Assembly (NCBI GenBank): GCA_900552525.1
Contig: UNSK01000053.1
Coordinates: 1-12,204, forward strand
DNA from: Candidatus Gastranaerophilales bacterium
GTDB lineage: Bacteria; Cyanobacteriota; Vampirovibrionia; Gastranaerophilales; Gastranaerophilaceae
Reading direction: 5' to 3'
DNA length: 12,204 bases
This document shows positions 6,660 to 12,204 of the stretch, piece after piece. Position 1 is the stretch's first letter; every line of letters begins with the position of its first letter. The notes beneath the pieces are model-generated. The model saw only the letters and a list, made by a program, of their open reading frames with translations, was not told the origin of the DNA and did not search any database. Position numbers and translations under genes: made by a program.

Positions 6660-7176
6660 AATTGAATACGGCTCTCTTGCCTCGTCTGAAATTATGAATA
6701 ATAACTTTCAATACCTTGATAACAGAATAAGCAGCGTATCTGAAACTGTTTCGACCAATCAGGCAGGAGTAAATTCCAATATTGCAAGTATAAATAGCAC
6801 ACTTACTTCTATGAGTGAAGAAATCGACGCCGATATAGAAGAAATTAATAAAAGTCTTGAAGAAACTATTGCAAAATTTTCTGAAAACGGAATATTCACA
6901 ACGACATACGTAAATGGAACATCGTGGTACAGAGAATATTTTTCAGATGAGAAAAAAGAAACAAGAGTTTGGTTAGAGCAGGGCGGACTTTGCGCCTCTA
7001 GAGGTACTGCAACTTTCATTAAAGCATTTAGGGACGCAAATTATTCACTTACACTTGGGACACACAACTGCAACTATGAACACGGCGGCATTTCCTCCAA
7101 AACAGCCGGCAATTTTACGCACTATGACGGCAAGGGTTGGAGCTATACTGTTGAATGGTATGCTTGCGGCATTTAA
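6646..7176 (+). CDS. Tail fibre protein 1 with receptor-binding-type tip
   Basis: 176 residues, ATG start with AAAGGAG at 6634-6640. Residues 1-26 (ALTEIEYGSLASSEIMNNNFQYLDNR) are a short attachment domain. Residues 26-78 form a polar coiled coil with repeated 'S.xxS/NS' and 'EE.IDADIEEINKSLEE' heptads, probably trimeric. Residues 84-176 form a beta-rich tip containing GTSWYR (91-96), EQGG (111-114), DANY (130-133) and a terminal WYACG (171-175). The tip resembles the C-terminal domain of gp53-like phage fibres and is clearly homologous to the tip of the larger fibre at 7560. Likely role: surface receptor binding at the end of a short fibre. The receptor cannot be told from sequence. Confidence 0.74.
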   Translation: MALTEIEYGSLASSEIMNNNFQYLDNRISSVSETVSTNQAGVNSNIASINSTLTSMSEEIDADIEEINKSLEETIAKFSENGIFTTTYVNGTSWYREYFSDEKKETRVWLEQGGLCASRGTATFIKAFRDANYSLTLGTHNCNYEHGGISSKTAGNFTHYDGKGWSYTVEWYACGI

Positions 7177-7191
7177 TTTTAGGAGGATAAA

Positions 7192-7560
7192 ATGGCATTT
7201 AATATTGATGAAAACGGGAATATAACTCTGATTCAGGGCGATAGCGGAAGCTTAGTTATTAATGGTCTAAAAACTGATAAAAATTACACTGTTTTTTTTG
7301 CAATTCAAGACTCCAACCGTAAACCTGTCGGAAATGAATTACAAGTTAACACAAATAAGGCATCGTCTATTGTTTTTGAGCTCACAGGGGATTTTACCGA
7401 TTTATTAACAGTACCACAAAATGCAAGTTGTGAAATTTACTATTATGGAGTTAAATTATGTTCGGATAGCACATTTGAGGATACATTATTAATTGGTAAT
7501 GGAGATATCGGCAGTCTTAATACAATTACTGTTTTTCCAAAGAAAGTTGAAGGTGCCTAA
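7192..7560 (+). CDS. Beta-rich fibre accessory / attachment protein
   Basis: 122 residues, ATG start with AGGAGG at 7181-7186. The protein is all-beta: FNIDENGNITLIQGDSGSLVI, then KNYTVFFAIQD, SIVFELTGDFTDLL, and SCEIYYYGVKLC. The 'i.l..GDsgs..i' opening followed by 'v.F.i.d' strands and a late Y-Y-Y-G strand recalls the N-terminal domain of baseplate-upper-type proteins (BppU-like) that anchor receptor-binding proteins to the tail. Homology is suggested, not certain. Its stop codon and the next gene's start share one base (TAATG at 7558-7562), so the two are almost surely made together and probably act together. It sits between two fibre proteins with the same tip, which suggests an adaptor that mounts one of them. 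Confidence 0.55.
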   Translation: MAFNIDENGNITLIQGDSGSLVINGLKTDKNYTVFFAIQDSNRKPVGNELQVNTNKASSIVFELTGDFTDLLTVPQNASCEIYYYGVKLCSDSTFEDTLLIGNGDIGSLNTITVFPKKVEGA

Positions 7561-8447
7561 TGGTTGACATTAATAAGAATACCAATTGTCTTGCAATCAA
7601 TGTTTCCTCTGGTTCTAATAAACAAAACAGCACACAAGCAGACTGCGATGCAATTTCATACTATAGTGAACTTTCCAGACAGTGGGCTGTAAAACTCGAT
7701 GGAACAGTTGATGGGAATGAAAATAGTGCAAAATATTACGCACAATTGGCAAATTCTTTTGCAATTGATGCAGAACAGGCAAAAGACAGCATTCTGGATG
7801 ATACAGGTTTTATTGCGATATCAGCGGATTTAACAGGTGCTAATAATATCGGAACCTGTGCTGATAATATTAGCTGCATACAGGATGCCGCTTCAAATGC
7901 ACAAATTGCAGAAGCTAAAGCCATAATTGCAGCTGAGCAGGCGGCTCTGGCGCAGGAATCAGCAACGGAAGTTAATAATGTATTAGCTAACTCTGCAAAT
8001 ACAGATTTTTCTAATATAACAGACAATGCAAAAACTGTTATAAAAGAAAATGGAGGTGTCTGGGGGGTTATACAGGGAGATATTTCAGAGCAAACAGACT
8101 TAAGCGAAACTTTTGAAACAAAAGCCGATGTTGACTTAAGTAACTGTACAAAACCGTATATCACAGAAACATATTGCAGCGGTGCTTCCTGGTATAGAAT
8201 TTGGTCTGATGGCTGGATTGAACAAGGCGGGCAGGTTGGGGTTATAAACGGTAGTGCAGGGACTCAAATTACTTTGATAAAAAACTATTCTGATGCAAAT
8301 TACTGCCTGCAAGTAACTAACGTTGCAACCAGTGTGACCTGGGCACAGATGGTAGATGCACACATGATTAGTAAAACAAATAGTGGATTCAAGGTAGTTG
8401 CAAACTTACATAATAACTCTGCAAATTGGTATACATGCGGATATTAA
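7560..8447 (+). CDS. Tail fibre protein 2 with receptor-binding-type tip
   Basis: 295 residues; ATG overlaps the preceding stop by one base. Residues 30-75 hold SYYSELSRQWAVKLDGTVDGNENSAKYYAQLANSFA, the 'WA.k..g.vdg.e.SAKYYA' element common in phage fibres. Residues 105-140 are an Ala-rich coiled coil. A WGVIQGDISEQTDLSETFETKAD element (168-190) is another standard fibre module, often just before the tip. The C-terminal tip (200-295) contains GASWYR (208-213), EQGG (221-224), DANY (245-248) and WYTCG (290-294), matching the tip of the smaller fibre. Expected to form a trimer that contacts a host surface structure. No endosialidase or other depolymerase motif is seen, so simple binding is inferred. 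Confidence 0.77.
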   Translation: MVDINKNTNCLAINVSSGSNKQNSTQADCDAISYYSELSRQWAVKLDGTVDGNENSAKYYAQLANSFAIDAEQAKDSILDDTGFIAISADLTGANNIGTCADNISCIQDAASNAQIAEAKAIIAAEQAALAQESATEVNNVLANSANTDFSNITDNAKTVIKENGGVWGVIQGDISEQTDLSETFETKADVDLSNCTKPYITETYCSGASWYRIWSDGWIEQGGQVGVINGSAGTQITLIKNYSDANYCLQVTNVATSVTWAQMVDAHMISKTNSGFKVVANLHNNSANWYTCGY

Positions 8448-8472
8448 AATTTTGAATTAAGGAGAGGATAAA

Positions 8473-8940
8473 ATGTCATACAAATTAGAACAACCATATA
8501 CTGATATTGAAAAAGCAGATTTTATTGTTGAATATAATCACAAGAAAAATCTCAAAATAGTTGAAAATAATAATACAATTTTTGCACTTGAAGCAAATGA
8601 AATAATGGGTACTGATGGTAAGCCGATCATCAACCCTAATTATGAAACAGAACTTGCACAAAAAGAAGCTGAACGCATTAGTAAGTTAACCTGTACAAAG
8701 AGAAATTTTGCTCTAATGCTTCAAAAGCTCGGCGTCAGCTACAGTCAGTTAAAAGAAATTATTGCTACTAATGAGCAGGCCCAACTTGAGTGGGATTTAT
8801 GCGTAGAGTTAGAACGTTCAAATCCTCTTCTTGACACTATGGCTGCAGAATTGAACATAACTCCTGAAACATTAGATAAAATGTTCAAATACGTTAATGG
8901 AGAACTTGAAGTATTTCCGGAGGCTCAACACAATGCTTGA
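8473..8940 (+). CDS. Tail-fibre chaperone-like protein
   Basis: 155 residues, ATG start with GGAGAGG at 8461-8467. The N-terminal part (YKLEQPYTDIEKADFIVEYNHKKNLKIVENNN...) is mixed alpha/beta, followed by a charged helix (60-72). The C-terminal half has KRNFALMLQKLGVSYSQLKEIIA ... LEWDLCVELERSNPLLDTMAAELNITPETLDKMF (76-138). This helical pattern recurs in small proteins encoded beside phage fibre genes. From its place directly after the fibre genes I infer a fibre-assembly chaperone or tip-associated protein; no biochemical role is known to me. Its last eight bases overlap the DUF1353 gene, whose ribosome binding site lies inside this gene. Confidence 0.58.
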   Translation: MSYKLEQPYTDIEKADFIVEYNHKKNLKIVENNNTIFALEANEIMGTDGKPIINPNYETELAQKEAERISKLTCTKRNFALMLQKLGVSYSQLKEIIATNEQAQLEWDLCVELERSNPLLDTMAAELNITPETLDKMFKYVNGELEVFPEAQHNA

Positions 8941-9385
8941 GTATTACACTAACCAGAAAGCCGGAATTTTTTTTGATGATAATCCCCATGTTTGTATAAG
9001 ATACTACATTCCATCAATGACAGAAGAAGAACGAAAGTCAATTGAGAAGTATCCGTTTATTAATAAAAAAAATCTACAGGTTAGGTTATGTGATTACCAA
9101 AAAGATAAAACGTACAATTTTGGAATACCCAAAGGGTACTGCTATGACGGGGCTTCTATACCCCGTCTTTTTTGGCGTGTTATAGGCTCAAATACGGACA
9201 ACCGTTTCTTGATTCCTGCACTTGTTCACGATGTTTTATGTGAAAATCACAACTATGTAGACAATGACAGAAATTTTTCTACAGAAGTCTTTAATGCACT
9301 TTTAGAAGCAAGTGAAGTTAACGCTTTTAAAAGATTTTGCATGAAAAAATCAGTAAATTGTTATCAGAGGTTTTGCAAATGGTAA
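8933..9385 (+). CDS. DUF1353-family phage protein
   Basis: 150 residues from ATG 8933, which lies inside the end of the previous gene. GGAGG at 8919-8923 sits nine bases ahead; a more upstream in-frame start at 8897 would come before that site. Residues 64-81 (GIPKGYCYDGASIPRLFW), 97-105 (LVHDVLCEN) and 112-129 (DRNFSTEVFNALLEASEV) are the conserved signature of DUF1353: 'pkGf.tDgaSiPr.fw' followed by 'alvHD.ly' and 'D..f...L...gv'. The His-Asp pair (99-100) and Asp112 are conserved in the family and look like a metal or active site, but no activity is established as far as I know. It is frequently found near phage tail, lysis or packaging genes. It overlaps the terminase gene by seven bases, so the two are translationally coupled. 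Confidence 0.76.
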   Translation: MLEYYTNQKAGIFFDDNPHVCIRYYIPSMTEEERKSIEKYPFINKKNLQVRLCDYQKDKTYNFGIPKGYCYDGASIPRLFWRVIGSNTDNRFLIPALVHDVLCENHNYVDNDRNFSTEVFNALLEASEVNAFKRFCMKKSVNCYQRFCKW

Positions 9386-10680
9386 AATACAAGTTATTAG
9401 ATAAACAGCGGGAATTTATCGAAATTCCTCATTCAAATTCACTTGATGTAGCGATTTATCAGGGAGGATATGGATCTGGAAAAACCTGGTGCGGCTCACT
9501 ATTAGGAATTTTGCTTGCAAAAAAATATCCAGGCTGCCGCGGTCTTGTCGGAGCAAAAGAGTATGAATTGGTCAGGAAAACGACTCTGGTTTCTTATCTC
9601 GACCATTTAGAAAATCTCGGCTATATTATGGATAAAGATTATACCTACAATAAAGTAGATAAAATTATCAAATTTTCTAACGGCTCCGAAATACTCTTTT
9701 CAGCTTTAGAAGATCCTGAGAAGTTTAAATCATTGAATTTACACTGGGCTGAAATTGAAGAAGCCTCGCAGATTACAGATTCCTCTTTTAAACAGTTAAT
9801 AGGACGTCTAAGAAATACTTACAGAGGCAAGAACTGGGTAGATTTCCGTTACCGTCTTTTTGGCCACACTAACCCGCAGGCCGACAAAGGCTGGATATGG
9901 CAGCGATTTGTAGAGCATTCAAAAGAAAATTACAGGCTGATAATTGCACCAACTACTAACAATATTTATTTACCCCCGCATTTTATACAGTCTATGAAAG
10001 ACAGCTTTGATGAAGAGTATTATAGAATTAATGTACTCGGAGAATTTGGAGACTATTCATCAGGGCTTGTTGTAAAAGGTTTCAGCGAGAAAAATAAATT
10101 AAATCTGAAATATAATCCGAATTTACCTCTGCATCTTACCTGCGATTTTAACGTAGATCCGATGTGCTGGGCATTAGCACATAAAGATGAAGAAAATGTA
10201 TATTTCTTTGATGAGATTGTTTTGGAAAACACATCCACACAGCAATGTATTGAAGAGTTTATCAGAAGATTTCCCAAACACAAATCAGAAATAATAATTA
10301 ACGGCGACGCATCAGGTGATAATAGAAGTACTCAGAGCGAGTATACAAATTACGTTATTATTAAAAACGCTTTGAAAAAACACGGTTATGACAACGTGAA
10401 ATTCAAACTGAGAGATTACAATCCTCCAATTTTGAACAGAATTTCTGCATTTAATGCCAGAGTAAAAAACTCAAACGGAGAATGTCATCTCTTTATCGAC
10501 CCTAGAAAATGCAAATGGATTTTGTATAATATTTATAATCTTTCCTTTAAAGAAGGAACAAGTATAGTAGATGTACCAACACATACACAGATAAAATCAA
10601 ACAGGGATTTCAAGTTTCTTGAGCATCCATTTGATGCAATAAGTTATCTCGTAGAATATTATTGGAGATTAAGAGGGTAG
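9379..10680 (+). CDS. terL: Terminase large subunit (DNA packaging motor)
   Basis: 433 residues from ATG 9379, with AGAGG at 9366-9370; the frame is open to a TTG at 9337, which has no ribosome binding site. N-terminal ATPase: Walker A GGYGSGKT (29-36), Walker B with catalytic acid LHWAEIEEAS (121-130), and coupling motif FGHTNPQ (161-167). C-terminal RNase H-like nuclease: acidic residues in LTCDFNVDP (Asp256), INGDASG (Asp310) and HPFDAISY (Asp419). It pumps DNA into the procapsid through the portal and cuts the concatemer. Length and motifs are complete, so the protein should be active. No small terminase partner is recognisable nearby. In T7 the terminase is likewise the last large gene of the late block. 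Confidence 0.95.
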   Translation: MVKYKLLDKQREFIEIPHSNSLDVAIYQGGYGSGKTWCGSLLGILLAKKYPGCRGLVGAKEYELVRKTTLVSYLDHLENLGYIMDKDYTYNKVDKIIKFSNGSEILFSALEDPEKFKSLNLHWAEIEEASQITDSSFKQLIGRLRNTYRGKNWVDFRYRLFGHTNPQADKGWIWQRFVEHSKENYRLIIAPTTNNIYLPPHFIQSMKDSFDEEYYRINVLGEFGDYSSGLVVKGFSEKNKLNLKYNPNLPLHLTCDFNVDPMCWALAHKDEENVYFFDEIVLENTSTQQCIEEFIRRFPKHKSEIIINGDASGDNRSTQSEYTNYVIIKNALKKHGYDNVKFKLRDYNPPILNRISAFNARVKNSNGECHLFIDPRKCKWILYNIYNLSFKEGTSIVDVPTHTQIKSNRDFKFLEHPFDAISYLVEYYWRLRG

Positions 10681-10724
10681 CAAAATTATTATTTTCTGGT
10701 TTTATAATACTAAGGAGTTTTTCA

Positions 10725-11588
10725 ATGAACGTAAAACCTTGTAATGTATCACAAGAACAAAGACGGATTATTAATCAAAATATATTCCGAAGTGAATGTG
10801 AAAAATTCTTTGGCAAAATTAATAGATATTCGCTAAAAAGTAATATATTTCTTTTTGGAAAGCTCGTTGATTCTAATGGCAAGAAAGGGTTAAATGAATA
10901 CCAGGTTAATCTAATACACCAAGGTATAAAAACACTGCTTGCAAAAAATCAGAAAGCAGAAACAATTAATCTTATCAATGTAATGTATTCAACTATAATT
11001 AAAAGGATTACGCCTGATAGTATAATCTCTGGCAGCGTTAAACCGGAAACCTACAGACAAATAATTGATGACAGTATAAAAATGTACAGAGATTATCCGC
11101 TCTCAGAAGGAATTGACTACCGGCATATCCTCGGCAGACTTGTTTCGTTAAAAGACATGAGCCTTTGCGTAGAAAAGAAGATGCCTCGTATTCCGGAACA
11201 GCTTTCTCCGGTAGCTTGGACGATAAATGAACAATTAGAAATGGTACACCTTCTGGATATAATTTCTTCAAATTATAAAAAAGTCAGCTCTGATTTTAAA
11301 ATTTATCCTGATGCTGCAAATCATATAGACCATAGAGAAATTCTTAATAAAGATGAAGTAAAAAACAATTACCATAAAAGTATTTTAAAACTATTATGGA
11401 TGCTGCGAAACAGTTCAAAAAAATTATTAGGAAATGTCGCGAACTTTGACGAGATTAAACACAGTATAGAACTTGCAGAATATTATTTTAATAAAATTCC
11501 GTTCAAAGATGCTCTCAAAATGCCTAAACTATGGCAAGTTGTTTCTGAATTCAAAAAAATCAGCAATACTTTAAAGAAAAAAGTTTAA
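10725..11588 (+). CDS. Unrecognised 287-residue protein at the phage edge
   Basis: 287 residues from ATG 10725, with AAGGAG at 10712-10717 and a 7-base spacer; upstream in-frame starts reach back into the terminase gene and lack such a site. Predicted soluble and mostly helical, with no signal peptide or membrane segment. It is Lys/Ile/Asn-rich, and no catalytic or DNA-binding motif can be named. Its N-terminus (MNVKPCNVSQEQRR) does not look like a virion protein. It is separated from the terminase by 44 bases with no terminator, so it could be read through from the late operon. Its stop codon overlaps that of a reverse-strand metabolic gene. It may be accessory cargo at a prophage end (lysogenic conversion or defence), or a host gene already outside the phage. 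Sequence does not decide. Confidence 0.75.
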   Translation: MNVKPCNVSQEQRRIINQNIFRSECEKFFGKINRYSLKSNIFLFGKLVDSNGKKGLNEYQVNLIHQGIKTLLAKNQKAETINLINVMYSTIIKRITPDSIISGSVKPETYRQIIDDSIKMYRDYPLSEGIDYRHILGRLVSLKDMSLCVEKKMPRIPEQLSPVAWTINEQLEMVHLLDIISSNYKKVSSDFKIYPDAANHIDHREILNKDEVKNNYHKSILKLLWMLRNSSKKLLGNVANFDEIKHSIELAEYYFNKIPFKDALKMPKLWQVVSEFKKISNTLKKKV

Positions 11589-12187
11589 TCCAAAGGGATT
11601 GGCACAAGTCTTGAATAAAACTTATACTCATTATAACTTGCAGGGAGCTGGTTCCAATACCGGTATATAGTTAGCCCCCTTGCAGTGAGCTTCTCTACAA
11701 GTTTATCAGCCTCCTCAATAGTTGATGCCAAATAAGGATAACAAAATGGGATTGCCTCTTCAGAAATATCAAAACTTAATTGGTTTGTGTCCGCATAAAT
11801 ATTATGATATTTATCAAAAATCTTTCTTTTTATTTCATGATTGCCGGTAACTTTATGCGGGGAATAAATAGATGCAAAACCTTTAGGCTCTGCATAATAG
11901 GCATGAGCATTGTCAACTATCAGCTTTGGATAAGTTTTAACAAGCTTGTCAACATTTCCATCGCATATTCCAAAATAATTAGGATACAAAATAAAACTTT
12001 CTAACGGAAAATCCCGTACAGGCATAAAATTGTCATCAATATGATAAAATAAAGGTTTTGCGCCCTCTGCAAAAACAGCATGACGAATTACATCACACAA
12101 ATAATAAGGAATATAAATTTCCTGTACTCCATTATTTTTTATAATATACCTTAGCGCATCCCGCGCAAACTTAAAATCATTTTTCAT
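11585..12187 (-). CDS. Compact DegT/DnrJ-type PLP aminotransferase, likely truncated
   Basis: 200 residues; ATG at 12185-12187 on the minus strand. A TGA lies in frame just upstream, so the start is fixed, yet no ribosome binding site is visible, suggesting coupling to a gene beyond the window. Family features: FARDALRYII (7-16), IYIPYYLCDVIRHAVFAEGAKPLFYHIDD (24-52), VDNAHAYY (91-98, Asp92 the probable pyridine-nitrogen contact) and SIYSPHK (106-112, Lys112 the candidate PLP lysine), then IPFCYPYL and GLTIYRYWNQLP. These enzymes add amino groups to nucleotide sugars for surface polysaccharides. Typical members have about 350-400 residues; here the part between Lys112 and about residue 145 is very short, and the protein stops at LVPIPLD, where relatives as I recall continue (about '..P.dqRY..dm..'). 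Activity is doubtful. Probably host-derived. Confidence 0.66.
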   Translation of the reverse strand: MKNDFKFARDALRYIIKNNGVQEIYIPYYLCDVIRHAVFAEGAKPLFYHIDDNFMPVRDFPLESFILYPNYFGICDGNVDKLVKTYPKLIVDNAHAYYAEPKGFASIYSPHKVTGNHEIKRKIFDKYHNIYADTNQLSFDISEEAIPFCYPYLASTIEEADKLVEKLTARGLTIYRYWNQLPASYNEYKFYSRLVPIPLD

Positions 12188-12204
12188 AACTAATCAAAAA
12201 GGCG

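Noticed and set aside
7564..7569. A perfect TTGACA -35-like box at the start of the large fibre gene
   Set aside because: No -10-like sequence lies at the proper spacing, and the gene is translationally coupled to the one before it.
7736..8164. A 142-codon open frame on the minus strand opposite the large fibre gene
   Set aside because: It is antisense to a well-supported fibre gene, has no convincing ribosome binding site and shows no family-like sequence. Ala-rich coding on the + strand produces such shadows.
6895..8444. Diversity-generating retroelement acting on the fibre tips
   Set aside because: No reverse transcriptase or template repeat is visible, and the two tips differ throughout rather than at scattered adenine-derived codons.
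10703..10708. A perfect TATAAT between the terminase and the 287-residue gene
   Set aside because: There is no -35 or extended -10 element at the right distance in this AT-rich spacer. It may still act as a weak promoter but cannot be supported.
1..12204. Stop-codon reassignment as seen in some gut phages
   Set aside because: TAA, TAG and TGA each end well-delimited genes here with proper spacing to the next ribosome binding site, so the standard code fits.
1..12204. tRNA genes, CRISPR arrays, insertion sequences
   Set aside because: No cloverleaf, regular repeat-spacer pattern, transposase or terminal inverted repeats were seen on either strand.

Overview
The window holds most of the late (virion) gene block of a short-tailed, T7-like tailed phage or prophage. 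It is AT-rich, and almost every gene is preceded by a strong AAAGGA/AGGAGG-type ribosome binding site. All three stop codons end genes, so the standard bacterial code is in use. The strong Shine-Dalgarno sites argue against Bacteroidota as the host. The tail-fibre, tail-chaperone and host-edge proteins resemble, from memory only, proteins of uncultured low-GC gut bacteria such as Gastranaerophilales (Vampirovibrionia/'Melainabacteria'). That host guess is low-confidence.

Layout. Positions 36-2182 are the capsid block: a 49-residue protein, a scaffolding protein, an HK97-fold major capsid protein and a decoration-type protein, closed by a clear intrinsic terminator at 2191-2216. The portal gene is presumably upstream of the window. 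Positions 2234-3600 carry a small unknown gene, a lysozyme-like peptidoglycan hydrolase and a head-tail adaptor. At 3612-4181 the block is interrupted by a lone reverse-strand gene (3731-4018) with its own hairpin terminator and a divergent spacer. Positions 4182-8940 carry the tail nozzle-like protein, a low-complexity helical protein that may be an ejection protein, a membrane/coiled-coil protein, two fibre proteins with homologous C-terminal tips separated by a beta-rich accessory protein, and a fibre-chaperone-like protein. A DUF1353 protein (8933-9385) overlaps the large terminase (9379-10680), which ends the recognisable phage block. Scaffold, coat, adaptor, nozzle, fibres and then terminase last is the order seen in T7, but no large T7-type internal virion proteins and no small terminase are visible.

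The right edge differs. After the terminase comes an unrecognised 287-residue gene, and converging on it (stops overlapping) is a reverse-strand, compact DegT/DnrJ-type PLP aminotransferase of the kind used in surface sugar synthesis. It appears to stop short of the usual family C-terminus. This suggests, but does not prove, that the phage/host junction lies near 11585 and that the 287-residue gene is cargo at a prophage edge.

Observations most worth a second look are the shared 14-residue C-terminal motif of the 49-residue protein and the scaffold, the isolated reverse-strand gene inside the tail block, the duplicated fibre tips, and the right-edge cargo gene beside a truncated aminotransferase.
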